DNA of 64,000 bases from Phytophthora sp. 'mugwort' (GCA_033558025.1 JAUCEF010000018.1:2604001-2668000), one strand, 5' to 3'; numbered from the stretch's first letter, positions 31,413-43,129 are shown. Numbers and translations are program-made. Notes: generated by a model from the sequence alone, not told the origin.

Positions 31413-33490
31413 CTAAACCAGCGCCTCGTCACACGTTTCGTTCATTATCACAGTGCCGTCAAACTCGTGATGAGCCTCCCCTTCCATGCTGTCCATCGCC
31501 ACATTGCGTGTATCCTCGTCGGATGCTGGTGCTTCTGCATTATCCTCTGTATTGCCATCAAATTCGAGTGGACACTTCTTCACGATCTCCTGTAAGCATG
31601 GAAATAGCTGGTTTGTAGACCAGGTCCCGTCAACACCAAGCGATAAACCGCAGCGCATCGCCGCTTTGCGTGCGTAGTTGATTCCATTCTTGTTTCGCTG
31701 TTGGTTGACCTTTTTAACCGCAGCTGCAGCCAGCTTGAAAAAAAAAATACTTCCCGGGATTTATTTTAGCTTTCCCGAGTAGCTTCCATCCTTTCGTGCT
31801 TTGTGTTGCCGCTCTTTATCTTCGATGAAATCGATCTTTTTCTCGTTCCACATTCGCGATCACACATCCTTGATTTTCGCAATTACGAACGAGTCTTCAG
31901 ACTGACATAAGTCGGTGGTGTTGACGGGCAAATAATGCAGACGAGCGTTCAGACGCTTAAGTTCATCTTGGCACTCGGCCTCGTCTAGATGATCTGAGCA
32001 GTTGTCCAGGAAGATAGTCTTCTGGCGGCCGTTCGGATCCGCAGACACTGCTCTTCTCTCGGTAAGGTATTCACGAAACAGACGCTGATGGGTCACCCAT
32101 CCACCGCTTCGGTCCCGTACGATAGAAAACACCGGTAACATCGTCAGAAACACCTCGAATTGGGTAGCTTCGGCTTGCATTGGTAAAATTCATCATTGGG
32201 GGGAGGGGGGGGGGTGTATGTAGCCGCTCGCATCACCGGATATACGGATAACCATCGTCACCCCCTCTCCCCCGATACGACATCGGCGTACTTGACTTAC
32301 TTGTCTCCTACAAATCCAAGTGTCTTGTTGTTATTGAACAAGACTGCATTTTCATCCAACCTCCCGCTCTCAAAGTCACGCTTAAGCTGGCCCAAATGGG
32401 AGGCTACTTCTTCTCAATCTGAGCTTGCTTTTCGGGACTGACTTGGCGCATCCCCTTGTGCGCACGTAACACAATCTCGTGCTTCTCCATGAACACTTGC
32501 ACCCATCTCGCAGTAATCTTCGACACGAGAAGTGAACCACCAGCAACCACTGATCTTGTATCAGAGACTGCAGTTGGAGTTCGAAACTTTTTGAGTGCTA
32601 CTTGACGAAGCAGGGGGGCGTCGAACTGAGACCGGGCTCCAGGCGATCAATTATTCGAGGAGCAGGGGGTTAAAGCCAAGTCACCCATTTGCTCGGACGG
32701 CAAGCTCTTCCGGCTATGCATTTGCTGCTAACGCGAACGCGTCCTTGCTTCCTCCGCCCCGATACTACCGTCGCGCCACGATTCGCTTTCAGAAATCTCG
32801 ATCGTTTTTGTCACCAGTCCATAGCTTTGGCAATATCTGCTTGCCGAGTTCTAGATTGAAGATCATAGGGAACATATCCACACTTTTTGTGAATAGGAGC
32901 TTGTCACCGTTAACCTCATCCATCTGCACCATCCAACGCAGAACTTTTCTTCGCTGAGCAATGTCCGTAACAACTTGAGCAAAGGGACGAATACTGGGAC
33001 TTGGTAGGTTTCGACGAGCTGTCAACTGGTGCAACTCTTGCCAGGGTTGTCAGTGTAGAAGTCGGAGATGCGTCTTGAGTCACCAGCACTGGGTTGACGA
33101 TGCTGATGGCGCCATGCTGAGTATCAGCGACGACATGAGCTCATGCAAACGCAGCAACGATCGGGGAGGATGATGAAAGCTGAGACCCCATAGATTGCGT
33201 TATCTTCTGACTTGTTTTCGGTGAAGTTGGGCTACGTCACCATGTCTGCCGACGGCGACGGCGTAGGCGCTCGAACCGAGTGAAACGGTGGTGGTGGATT
33301 GGTCATTTAATCTGGAAGAGCAGCTTTGGACATCTAATCAGTTGGCCAAACCCCTCAGGACCGACTGGCGTTCCGTAGAAAGGAAGCATCGAAGCGTTGC
33401 AATCCGGGCACAGGTGGACTCTACCCACCGTCTCTCAACAGCCTTCGCAAACGGAAGCGTTGGCGACGTCGCTGTGCATTATTGTCTGTC
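31413..33490 (-). pseudogene. pogo-like transposase of copy 2, broken
   Basis: From the right: cysteine-rich module at about 33480-33350 (CEGC, a stop, HLCPDCNASMLPFYG, then GPEGFGQ), the counterpart of 4640-4790 in copy 1; a basic region AQRRKVLRWMVQMDE at about 32950; the DDE core from 32180 (TIFLDNCSDHLDE, LPVNTTDLCQSEDSF); and an acidic tail to 31413 (DNAEAPASDEDT). A G-run at 32199-32214 disrupts the middle. Stops and frame changes are numerous. Comparing both copies gives the domain order of the ancestral protein, although neither is intact. Confidence 0.75.
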
Positions 33491-33607
33491 GTCTTTGCTG
33501 AGGCTTTTCCTTTGTGACTGGCTCCCGAGTCTCTACCACGTCCTGACTGGTAACGCGAGTTCCTCGGTTATACCAAAACGAGAGTCCATCTCTGGATGAT
33601 CTGGGTA

Positions 33608-35201
33608 CACTCCGCGACAGGATAGATCGTCCACCCACTTTTGTGGGCAAAGCTCCGTCAATATTAGGCGTTAGCGACTAGAATTTAGATATGCTGCTTC
33701 TGTCACGAGTAGAAAGCCGAGGTTTATGCTAACGACTGCAATTTTTGCAGCCTGCAGAGAACCTCCTATACAAAAGGATTTCCATTCCAGCAGTGCGACA
33801 CATTAGATCACCCGTTCAAAGCATACAGAAACCTAATATAAAAGATGATTGTCATGCCAATAATGCGTCTTGTTGCCTTTCTTATCTAAGACTTCAATGT
33901 ATCTTCATGGCATGCACTCAATGAGCGACATTAGCAGTGCGATGGGTATTGATTCCCAGGCCTCATATAGTGCTGCCATTAACTGCGGCACACTTTCGAA
34001 CTGTTTTCCGTTTGCATATACCCTTCTGCTCATAATACACCATAAGTTCTCAATTGGATTGAGATCTGGGAATTTTGATGGCCAGGCGAGTACGTTAATC
34101 TCTTGCTCAGCAATAAACGCCTTGGTGCGCTTTGACGCGTGAATGCTTGCATTGTCCTGTTAGTAGATAGAATCGATACCATAGTTCAGATGAGCAAACG
34201 GGAGGAGATGCTCGGCGACCGTAAAGACGTAGTCATCCGAGTTCTGCCTCCCCTAAGGACCACTAGGTGCGTCTTCCCACGCAAGCTGAAGCGAGCCCAA
34301 ACCATAATAGACCCGCCGCCAGCCTGCCGGCGCTTGGTCTGGCGGGGTGGCTTGCGCAGGACACGCCAGTAGTGCTGGAAGCCATCGGATCCATCTAGGG
34401 TCCACTTCTTCTCATCGGAGAAGATAATGGAGTCCCAGATGGTCCCGGTGTCTTTGCGCACCAGCCTAGCGCTGGCCTACGCCTTTCGTCGCTTCATGTC
34501 CTCTGGGTTGAGGGTAGCGTTTTCACAATCTTGGTGTACACCATCCAGTCCAGCCTTGCTAAGGTGCGCTGGATGGTGCGCACCGAGACGGTGAGCTGGA
34601 GCGCCGTCTTGAGCTGGGCAGCCGACGACGTGCCCTTGGCTGCGGCGCGGATAAGACGGCGGGTCTCGCGGTCGGAGAGTGCTGGGGCTGGTCCTGGACG
34701 CTTGGCCTCCTGGCGTTGGGGTGCGGGCGAGGTGACGAGTCTGACAGTGTGAGTGCAGCGTCTCGTTCTCTTTGCAACAGCACGAGTGCTTAACCCAGCT
34801 TCTCGAGCACTTGAATCCTGCCCTTTTCGCGCTCGGTTACTCGAGGCTTCTTCTTACTTGTCATCTCCAACTTTGCACAATGAGCCGCTAGGCAGCACCA
34901 GGGACAGCGGTCCCCAGCTCCAGTAACTAATCTGAAGCCACTCACTTTTCATTTTCACAATCATTCTTTATATTTGGTTTTTGTATGCTTTGAGCGGGTG
35001 ATCTATTGCGTGGCACTGTTGGAATGGAAATCCTTTTGTATAGGAGGTTCTCTGCAGGCTGCAAAAATTGCAGTCGTTAGCATAAACCTCGGCTTTCTAC
35101 TGGTGACAGAAGCAGCATATCTAAATTCTAGTCGCTAACGCCTAATATTGACGGAGCTTTGCCCACAAAAGTGGGTGGGCGATCTATCCTGTCGCGGAGT
35201 G
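33608..35201 (-). mobile_element. Tc1-like transposon with 244-bp inverted repeats
   Basis: The ends 33608-33851 and 34958-35201 are inverted copies of each other over about 244 bp (start CACTCCGCGACAGGATAGAT on each strand), flanked by TA (33606-33607, 35202-35203). The element sits inside pogo copy 2. Length 1594 bp. The repeats are far longer than the 20-100 bp typical of many Tc1 elements. Few differences separate the two arms by eye, so this insertion is younger than its host. Confidence 0.92.
33833..34864 (-). pseudogene. Tc1-like DD34E transposase, frameshifted
   Basis: The start at 34864 gives MTSKKKPRVTERE, then a stop. The paired helix-turn-helix DNA-binding domain continues in another frame (LSTRAVAKRTRR; VSVRTIQRTLARL). 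The nuclease core follows: IIFSDEKKWTLDG (first Asp, about 34420), GGGSIMVWARFSL, QDNASIHASKR (second Asp, about 34160, preceded by a stop) and FPDLNPIENLW (Glu). Thirty-four residues lie between the second Asp and the Glu, hence DD34E. The stop codon at 33833-33835 lies inside the left inverted repeat. At least two frame changes and one stop inactivate it. Confidence 0.85.
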
Positions 35202-35449
35202 TACAATTCTCAATTTTGGTTATGTAGGAAAGTTGTAAGGAGTCAGGAAGAACCGAGCAAACTAAATGCGAAAGAAAGATAATGGGAAGTTGAAATAGGG
35301 AAAATGAAATCAAATGGATAGCTGATATGGGAAGGAAGAAATAAAACCACGCGCTCATTTGGTACCGACACTCATCCACACCCAAATCGAAGACAGAAAG
35401 AAAAGCCTATCTCTGGCGCCTTGAGCCTCAGTCATGTGCCGAATAATCG

Positions 35450-35525
35450 CCACACGCAGGGACTCGAACTCAGGTCATGGGATTGATCGGGCAGAAGAAA
35501 CCAAACCACTTCACCAAGACGAGCC
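35450..35525 (-). other. tRNA-like module in the 5' region of pogo copy 2
   Basis: On the minus strand from 35525: GGCTCGTCTTGGTGAAGTGG (box-A-like TGGTGAAGTGGTTTGG) and GAGTTCGAGTCCC (box B, 35459-35471). Position and sequence match the module of copy 1 (4288-4361). Downstream sequence is also shared between the copies (TTTTCTTTCT, GTGTGGATG), so the module belongs to the transposon's 5' region. Confidence 0.55.
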
Positions 35526-35669
35526 AACATCTTCCAGACTAATTTTGAATATTTATGCCCAGATTAATTTTGAATCGGGTCAATGCTCAAGCACATGAAT
35601 TAGTTTGATATAGACAAATTATGAACATAGACTAATTTTGAACTCAGACTAATTGCTGTAAGCACTGTA

Positions 35670-36036
35670 GTGATTCCCGGGAGACAACGATAATAAATTC
35701 ACCAGTTTAAAAGCATACCCACAATACACAAGCGCACCGCAATCGACTGGTGAAGAGTACTTGTTAAATGATGGGTATATAACCTTTACGCATGCACACA
35801 TCAGGTTGCACATCACGTAATCTGATATTGGGTGGTAGCAACACGCACCGGGAGGCATAAGAAGGGCACCAAAATGTGGATGATTGTTTTTCTGAACGGC
35901 GGATCCAGAGAAATCCGGTTCAGCTGGCAACTATCGTGAAACTGGGTACCGCCATGAATCAAAATGTTATAATATTATAAATATAGATCATAAAAATGGA
36001 ATATTATTTAACATATTTGAAGTATTCCTATTGGTA

Positions 36037-36067
<31 letters not shown>

Positions 36068-36201
36068 GTACATGACGAATATCGCTACAGTCTCACGTCT
36101 GTAAGTGACACCCGATCGGTCCGGGCCACGACGTTGTTTCATTTAGAAAATTAGTCAGATAGAGAAATTGGCTCCATGTACAGTCACATTGTGTAAAAAA
36201 A
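35670..36201. other. Intergenic, with an (AT)n microsatellite
   Basis: An AT dinucleotide run lies at about 36037-36062. A 93-codon minus frame (35930-35649) shows no domain. Confidence 0.6.
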
Positions 36202-37620
36202 CTATCTAGCGACGTCTGCCGCCGAATCCTTACAACTTGCTATCGTCATCAAGGCCTGCAGAATTTCCTTCTCACGTTTTGTATCCCCTTCACATTGGAA
36301 TAAAAACGAAGAGAACTCCAAACAGTAGGCGAGCGCTTTCGATGCTGACACAGGGGGCTGGTCGATCTCATCGTCTTCGTGCTCCTCGTCCACTTCATCA
36401 CAAGCATCTCCAGCAGCATTGGGCATTATCGTCTTCTGATAGCTCGTGAACTTCAACCTCAGAATCGATCTCCAAATAATTTGATAGGCTGTCGTGTGCG
36501 CTCAACCCCTCAAACATGCTCGCAATATCGTCTATCACCTTTTGACCAGCAGCCAACCCATAGTCTCCTGCCTGCCGGAGCTCCCCCAACAACACAGCGT
36601 CTACGATCCTTGTCTTCCCCCAGCAGTTGCGTATGCAATCGGCCGTCAATCGTCACAGCAGTCGATGCTAAACTGAATGGCCTCAAGAAGGTTCAGTTTT
36701 CGCTTTATTCCGCCTTCCATTGCGTCGAGGCACCAGCGGACAAATCGATGACGATAGCGTGCTTTAAATGATCGGATGATGCCTAACAAAATACCAATCA
36801 GTATATTAGAGCGGCAAGCAATAACCAAATATGGCTGAATACTTACCCGCATCTAGTGGCTGAACCGACGAAGCCAGATTGGGAGGATGCACTTCAACGT
36901 GCGAAAGGGTCTTGATAACTTTGTGGCTAGAAGCGTTATCAACCAGCAAAATAACTTTTCGGTTCTCTATTGCCATCTTCAAGTTGAAAGATAGTAGCCA
37001 CTCGAAAGAATGGTTGATGTCATTCATACCTTCTTTTTGCGGTAATACACCACTGGCTTACCTTCCAGAGCACGCTTTCTGTCACCTTGAAAGCACCATC
37101 GATTCGCTCTGTCCCTATGACTAAGGGATCCAGCTTGTGCGTTCCAGACGCATTGCAGCAGAAAGCAATAATTCGTGCCTTGTCGCATTTTTTGCCCTTA
37201 CGGCTCATCATTGCAAGCATTTTGGTAGGGAGCTAGTCGATAACACAGAGCTGTTTCATCCAAATTGTAGATGTTTTCCTGTCGATATTGACGAGTAATG
37301 TCTTGCAACGAGTAGCGAGCCGATCGAACTACTACAGCGGGGGCATTGTCAGCCTCACCATGGAGACGCTTCGAGGATATTCCATTGCGTTTCTTGAACT
37401 TAGCAAGCCAGCCGTTACTTAGTCGAAGCTGAACATCACTAATGTTGAGGTTTGCTTTTTTGAGAAGCAAAATATCATCAGAAATTATAGCATTTTCTTC
37501 ATGCCTGTGGGGAAAGTCGACGAGCTGCTGCTCGAACTCAGGAAACCTTACCCGACGACGCTGAATTGCTAACGAGTTCGCGCTGCAACAGTAAGACGGC
37601 TACTTGTTTCAAATACGACG
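36202..37620 (-). pseudogene. Tigger/CENP-B-type transposase relic
   Basis: Reading leftwards: a psq-type helix-turn-helix remnant (LKKTISISTIRRI, about 37640-37600), a CENP-B-type second DNA-binding domain (VQLRLSNGWLAKFKKRNGIS, about 37430-37370), then the DDE_1 nuclease: YNLDETALCYRLAP (about 37260), ARIIAFCCNASGTHKLDPLV (about 37150), VILLVDNASSHK (about 36945) and SSVQPLDAGKYSAIF (about 36860). A C-terminal acidic part runs to 36202. Some boundaries look like frame changes or possibly introns (gap near 37020, and AC...CT borders near 36845). No inverted repeats were found, so a domesticated or merely decayed gene both remain possible; decay is more likely. Confidence 0.7.
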
Positions 37621-37769
37621 AATAGTGCTAATGCTGATGGTCTTTTTAAGGGTACTGCAGGTCCATAGCAACAGCCTCCATCCCTTATCCTGGGCTCGCG
37701 GCGGGCTTTCAAGCAGGTCTGGAGCTTCTCCTCCATCGTCAACGAAGGCATTCGGCTTTGGGGCAGTAT

Positions 37770-38830
37770 GGCTCACGGTTGGAAGTGCTGGTTCGGACTG
37801 AACGTTGAGGCGAGACGTTGGGGACTGAACGTTGTCCGGGGAGAGATGCTGTTTAAATGACTGGCAGACAGCGGTCGAGAACAATAGGCAGGAACCGTTT
37901 GGCGTCCATTTAGGGAGTTCCCCCACCTGTTCTGGTTATCAGTTAGAGAATATGGAGGGTTTGGATCAGTTACAGAACGACAATACTGAAAGTCATATAG
38001 ACTCATTTGCACACAGAGAAGACTAACCAGATACAGGATGTGTAGTCAGGTAGGGAGGCTCTGTAAGGGAGGTGTGATTGTACCTGGTATCAGCAAAAAT
38101 TGTATTAATTTATTATTGTTGTTATCTTTTTCACTGCAATTTATTTTATGTTAATTATATGATCAAAATGAAAATTTAAATAATTATTCACTTCGTTTTC
38201 TAATAGTTTTTATACTACGCGTTGCTTCACAGCATTGACGACAAGACCGGATGCTATGCTATGCATAGCGGTAGTCATATGCAGTCTTCGTGACTCTTAC
38301 AGAGGCGCGATTGTGACAGTCAATTCACATGAGTACTGGCTTCACGCTCCGGTCTTCACACGGCACCAGAACTCATCGATAGCAATCTGGTCCGAAGTGG
38401 CGAGAAGCTGGTGCATTCCAGTGTCTACAGATCGAGAGATTCTGAAAATAAAATAGATACGTTTTTGCCAAATAGCTCAACTACTACTACTACTGTAGTA
38501 AAATAAGATGAATGTTTCAGCACGCTGCTACTCATCATTATAAATCAAATTCCTTGTATTTATAAATTGCGTTGAATATTCTGTACGGAGTAGTTCCGCA
38601 CGTGAAAAATATATCACGATGAAATATGAAAATATGATAATTTAAAAGAAAATGGTAAATATATTGCTTTGAATATGTATTTTTCTAGTTCCCTGCTCAC
38701 CGTGCACTACAGAGAATGTATCACCCATACAGGTGACTTCGTGATGTACGTGTGGCCCATGTTTTAAATATTTGTATTAAGCCCTCTGACGCCCAACCGA
38801 TGCTCCACAATCGACTTCTGCTAGCCAGCT
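37770..38830. other. Intergenic, AT-rich
   Basis: No recognisable gene. 38090-38230 and 38460-38700 are strongly AT-rich, possibly 3' flanks of the YEATS gene. Confidence 0.5.
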
Positions 38831-39680
38831 TCAAGGCATCGGGATCGGGTGTGCTGCTGTGTGCGCAGCCAGCTTATCCGCCTGTTTTTTCTTCTTGGTA
38901 TGCTCTGCGATACGTTCCTTGAGCTCCTTGATCTCCATGTCAGCACTGAGCAGGAGGTTCTTAGTGTCCAGCACCTCCTTCTTCACAAAGGCTTCCGCAC
39001 GGCCCAGCGTTTTTAACACTTCTACATCTGAGTAGGTGGGTAAATGGTCCTGCATGGCCAGCGGAGGCGACGTCCGGTCCGGTCCGGCCATCAGCTTTTT
39101 GTAGAAGAACTCGGTCGGCTCGTTGAACACAAGCTCGTCGTAGAACTCGCTCACCACGGGCTATCACGATCGCAACAACAGTGCTGGTTACTACTTAATG
39201 TATGTAACTCGACGTGTATAATATGTACAAACAAATTGTTAACCAACCTTCTTGGTGCTGGCAGGCTGGCTGTTGGGCGGGTACAGCACCAGCAAGTGGA
39301 TGATGCTAATCGGCCGCTCGTTCGGGTCGTGAAAGTAGATCTGGATGCGCGTCTCGAATTCGCCCCAGCCCAGCTCGGTCACCTCATACGGTGGCTCTGT
39401 CAGCACTACGGACATCGCCAATTAACAGTTATCTTAGAATTTCACCAATGTACGACAAGTGAAATCAGGGCGCACCTCGCACGGGGTTGGCGAAGCTCAC
39501 GTGCAGGCTGATGACGACCTTGCTGATCATATAGGACAGATCCTCGTTGTCCACGCCCCGCAGATAGATGGACCATCGGTGCGTCTTGGTCTCCTCGGCC
39601 TTGCGTCCGAGATACGTGGCCACCGACCCATACAAAATAGGCTTGCTCACCACCACGTTCTTCTGCCGCGCGTCCGACAT
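38831..39680 (-). CDS. YAF9: YEATS-domain protein, Yaf9/GAS41 type (YEATS4)
   Basis: A three-exon gene: 39680-39476, 39405-39248 and 39160-38831, with GT-AG introns of 70 and 87 nt, giving 230 residues; Yaf9/GAS41 proteins are about 226-230. The N-terminal YEATS domain shows VVSKPILYGSVATYLG, THRWSIYLRG, SFANPVR|VLTEPPYEVTE and GWGEFE, the last across intron 1. The domain reads acylated lysines on histone H3. After it comes a linker (FYDELVFNEPTEFFYK) and a C-terminal coiled coil (LLLSADMEIKELKERIAEH) as in the subunit shared by the NuA4 and SWR1 complexes. The gene diverges from an FHA gene with 48 bp between the start codons. All splice joints keep frame. Confidence 0.93.
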
Positions 39681-39728
39681 GTTCCTCGCTTATTACGGCG
39701 GTTCCTAATATCCGCGTCAGAATAAGCC
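39681..39728. promoter_or_regulatory. Very short divergent promoter region
   Basis: Only 48 bp separate the start codon of the YEATS gene (39680, minus) and that of the FHA gene (39729, plus). Each transcript must therefore start within this spacer or inside its neighbour. No clear oomycete initiator motif is seen in it. Confidence 0.6.
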
Positions 39729-40964
39729 ATGATTCGTCGAAATTCGCATAACTATCTGATTGGACAAAACAAAATACCAGGTGCCGCCCTTTTCAAGCAG
39801 TTTGAGTTGGAGCGCTCGAAGGCGAAATCGATGAAGCGAAAGCACGCGACCGCCGCAACGCATGCTGCTGTAGAAGCAGCAAGTGGCAGGCCAGAGGCCT
39901 CGCCCGCGAAGAAGAAAGGTGATAGACCACTTTTCAACGCAGCTACTGGCTTGAGTTGCAGCAAGTCTGACACTGCTGAATATCCGACACCTTTTTGAAT
40001 TCTGAATTTGAATGAGCTCGTTGTAACGCTGCTATTGTGCTGTGACAAAAGCAAACGTGCCGGAGGCAAACGGACAAGAATTCCTGCTGGAAATGGACGA
40101 GATGATCGATGTCCAGGGATTTCTGCTGCGGGACTGTCAAGCGTTGTCCAAGGTGTGTTTGATGCTAGCTTAAGGCAAATACTATTATAGGTATGACCAC
40201 TGACTGGCGAGAATTTTCTTGCAGAACCTGGTGAAACAAGCAAATCTGCGAGTGGCGGAGCTCCGAAGAGAGCTGGAGGAGGGCAAGAAAGTGTTACTGG
40301 ATGCGTTAGAGGCAGAGAAAGAGAATATTGACAAAGGTACAAGTGTCTTGCCGATTGAAGCTTTGCATGTCTTGATTGGCTGGCGAACTAATGTGTCAGG
40401 GTGATTATTCTTGTGGTGTACTCTGCAATAGATGGGAAATCAATTCCTCGGGCACTTTCAATTTCTGTGGTGTGTGTCACTGGGCCGTATCGAGGTCGGA
40501 AGTTCTCCATGGATATCAACTTGGTAAGTCAATTTCATGCTGCCACCATGAGTGCCATCCACGCCACTGGCAGCTAACAGTGTTTCGTTTATTTGGTTTG
40601 TGTATAGAAACGACATTCCTCCTGCTTCGTTGGCCGTTCTACTGGTCGAAAGTTCCGTTCACCTCGAGGCTTGAGCTTACCGAAGGACTCGGAACTTTCG
40701 ACGTCGCACGGAGAGGTGCGTAACGACGTTTGTTAGTATTTGCTCGTGTTTAATTATTGAAGTCGCCTGCCCTTGTTGGGTCTGCAGATTAAAATGGAGA
40801 CGGCAGGGAAACTTTTCTTTATCGACTTGGACAGTACCAACGGCACCCGCATCGACGACGTAGAGTTGTTGCCGAACGAGCCGTACGAGCTGATCATTAG
40901 CAAACCCATCAAAATGGAGGTCGGTGCTGGCGTGTACGAGCTCACGTTTGAACAGAAGGAATAG
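39729..40964 (+). CDS. FHA-domain protein with coiled coil
   Basis: Six exons: 39729-39918, 40052-40152, 40225-40336, 40432-40523, 40608-40715 and 40788-40964. All introns are GT-AG (71-133 nt) and the whole reads 259 residues in one frame. N-terminus basic ([17 protein letters not shown]); an acidic stretch [17 protein letters not shown]; a coiled coil [20 protein letters not shown]; then a C-terminal FHA domain: [30 protein letters not shown], then [15 protein letters not shown] and [19 protein letters not shown]. The GR, S..H and STNGT signatures are the phosphothreonine-binding core of FHA domains. Which complex it serves is unknown. The neighbouring YEATS gene suggests, but does not show, a chromatin link. 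The start could lie elsewhere if the leader is longer. Confidence 0.85.
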
Positions 40965-41313
40965 CAAAAAATGCAAATAATCGTCATCGCGGCCTCTTCA
41001 TCGGTAGTTTAGTCCTAGAACCACGCGAGGTATCGACAAGTCGCAGGAACTGAACAACGAACTTGCTAGCGGTTGCTGATCACCAGCCTATATTATTATA
41101 TTCTGTGTTCTTTTCAAATTTTGTCTCTTATCTCGTGCAAAGCTCGTCGGCTTGTATCATGTGTCTCAGGTTTTCAAGGCATACACAAGTTTCGTTCTTC
41201 CAGATTCGCCTAGCGACGACAAGTAGACCCAACAGCTCTGCGATGATTTTGATCCTCCTCGACTTCAGCTGCGAAAAGCAGCGCTAGTCTCGCCTTTCTC
41301 GAGCGGAAAATAT

Positions 41314-41685
41314 CTAGTTAGGACCCGATATCTTCTCCTTGAAGTCGCCCACGGCCTTGTCCGTTTTGTCCAGAGCTGATTGTGCGTTGGCGTCGCCCGC
41401 AAACGCCATCTGACACGTCGTCCAACTCGATCCGGCGCCCATACCCGCGCCCACCCCCGTGATCAATCCGCGGCCAGCTCCAGAACCTGCAGAATAAAAT
41501 ATAAAAACGTCATTACTTGAGCCCATCCACGGTATGATCGCAGGCAACGTACGCGCCAGCACGAGGGAAGTAAGGCCGCCAGCCACGAGGCCAGCGCCGA
41601 AGTAGAGCGTGAAGTTCTCCAGGCACTTATCCCACTTCTCAGAGATGCGGTACTCGGACGGGATTTCCTTCTTGTCGTCACTCAT
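41314..41685 (-). CDS. MIC10: MICOS subunit MIC10-like
   Basis: Two exons, 41685-41553 and 41486-41314, with a 66-nt intron (GTACGT...TTCTGCAG). The joined codon C|GT gives Arg, and the product is 101 residues. Family MIC10 (Mio10/MINOS1) proteins are about 80-100 residues with two membrane hairpin helices. Here SEKWDKCLENFTLYFGAGLV starts the first helix and, after the splice site, GRGLITGVGAGMGAGSSW forms the second with the glycine-rich motif (GxGxGxG) needed for oligomerisation. A conserved cysteine follows (TTCQMAF). It would shape crista junctions in the inner mitochondrial membrane. Without splicing the frame stays open but the second helix is interrupted, so the intron is favoured. 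Confidence 0.85.
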   Translation of the reverse strand: MSDDKKEIPSEYRISEKWDKCLENFTLYFGAGLVAGGLTSLVLARTLPAIIPWMGSSNDVFIFYSAGSGAGRGLITGVGAGMGAGSSWTTCQMAFAGDANAQSALDKTDKAVGDFKEKISGPN

Positions 41686-41845
41686 GCTGCTTGTCGTTTG
41701 CTCTGCGCGTCCTCGGCTTTATGGGCGGTGCCCTCCGACGTGAGGACGGAATAATTGCCGACTTTCAGCCACTCAGCGGTTGAATTCTGTTTAATTCCGT
41801 TTAAGTGCGACAATCATTATAAAAGTTGTCAAACGGCCAAGAGCA
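41686..41845. promoter_or_regulatory. Divergent promoter region (MIC10 / PDCD2-like)
   Basis: 160 bp between two divergent start codons. A TCATTATAAAAGTTG stretch (about 41813-41827) could hold the initiator of the plus-strand gene; this is a weak match to the oomycete Inr. Confidence 0.4.
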
Positions 41846-43129
41846 ATGGACGAGGAGCGCATCGTGCTGCTGGGCACGATCCAGGAGCGTCAGAGCGTTA
41901 ACAATAGCTCGCCTTACGTGTGCAAGGCTGGGGGGACACCGGTATGAAATGGTTTGAATACCGTTGGCGTTGGTTGCTAACCTGACATTTGACACATCGA
42001 TACTTGCGACGGTCCACACTGGCGTGTGGTTTAGGCTTGGTACTCGGAGCCACCGTCGGAGGCGAACAACTTGGCCTGCACTAAATGTGGCAAGAGATTG
42101 TTTTTGGTGGCCCAAGTGTACGCACCCGTGGAAACTCATCGAACACTCTACGTCTTCGGATGCAATTCAGTGGCATGCACTGAAAACCCTGGCAGCTGGA
42201 GAGTGCTACGTGACCAGGTCGAGTCAGTGAAGAAAGCTCCTGCTGAGGTGTCAGTTAACGAAGTGACGAAACAAATTGAACAGGTGACACTTGCGTGGGG
42301 GTCGGACAGCGATTGGAGTGACGATGAGGATGACAACAAAGCACCAGCTCCGGCGACTGATCTTGTGGACTTGGAAGCGCTCCTGCAGAAGCGTGACGAT
42401 GCTATGAAGACTAGCGCAAATACAACCAAATCAACACTTGCGCCGAAAAAGATGGAGGATGCGGAGGCTGCTATTACGACTGACAAGCGGAACGCCTTCC
42501 CGGCTCTATTAATTGAAGTGATTGACGAGCCTTATGAAGACTACACGGCTGCACACGACTTCGCCTACGAAAATCGACTGCTCGAGGAGTACATTAAGCA
42601 GGAAGAAGAAGAGAAGGCCACCGGCATAGGAGACTTGCGGACTGTCATCACGAATTCAAAGAAGAAGGGATGCGCAGCGCCGTCTGGCGGAGCGACCTCT
42701 TCGTCAGAAGAATCCTATGAAAAGACTCCAGCAGAGCAGCGGCATCTACTGCGTTTTCAGAAGCGCATCAACCGCTGCCCTATGCAGTGCCTTCGCTACG
42801 ACTACGGCGGTGAACCGTTGTGGCCTATAGTGATTCCGCAAAATCTGAAGGTTCCTTTTTGCCCTGGCTGCGGAGAAAAACGGTCATTTGAGATGCAATT
42901 AGCCCCGACCATCAACTATTTCCTGAAGGTGGACGAATTCGCCATAGTCGACGCTGCCTCGCAGCAGAAGTCTGCACCCACTTCGGACAAGGCTGCATCC
43001 GACGCACCCAAAGCGGTAGTGCCTCCTGGTGGCATGGATTGGCTCAGTCTCATTGTGTATAGCTGCTCCGCAAGCTGCACCCAGAGTCGTGAGGAGTTCA
43101 TCTACGTTGTGCCCTCCCCAACATCCTAA
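41846..43129 (+). CDS. PDCD2/Tsr4-like ribosome assembly protein
   Basis: Two exons, 41846-41941 and 42035-43129, with a 93-nt GT-AG intron; 396 residues. The N-terminal exon ends with KAGGTP, continued after splicing as AWYSEPPSE and the zinc-binding motif LACTKCGKRL followed by QVYAPVETHRTLYVFGC. This is the GG.P.W...C..C....L..QVYAP....R.LYVF.C pattern of PDCD2 proteins. The middle is acidic (SDSDWSDDEDD) and low in structure. The C-terminal PDCD2_C domain has CPMQCLRYDYGGEPLW, PFCPGCGEKRSFEMQL and a final DWLSLIVYSCSASC...EEFIYV. Tsr4 in yeast is a dedicated chaperone of ribosomal protein uS5 (Rps2); that role is inferred from the family. Confidence 0.9.

Larger units (their letters stand above)
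31226..35667 (-). mobile_element. pogo-type DNA transposon, copy 2, interrupted by a Tc1 element
   Basis: The left end CAGTACTTACAGCAATTAG at 31226 and, on the other strand from 35667, CAGTGCTTACAGCAATTAG form inverted repeats with TA on both sides (31224-31225 and 35668-35669). The internal order (tRNA-like stretch, PHD-like module, DNA-binding part, DDE core, acidic tail) is that of copy 1 at 4231-6731, here on the minus strand. Without the Tc1 insertion (33608-35201) the length is about 2.85 kb. Sub-terminal AGACTAATT boxes occur at both ends. Confidence 0.9.

Noticed and set aside
40337..40399. Alternative acceptor at GTCAG (40399) in the FHA gene
   Set aside because: It would put the next exon out of frame with an early stop; the acceptor at 40431 joins in frame to the FHA domain.
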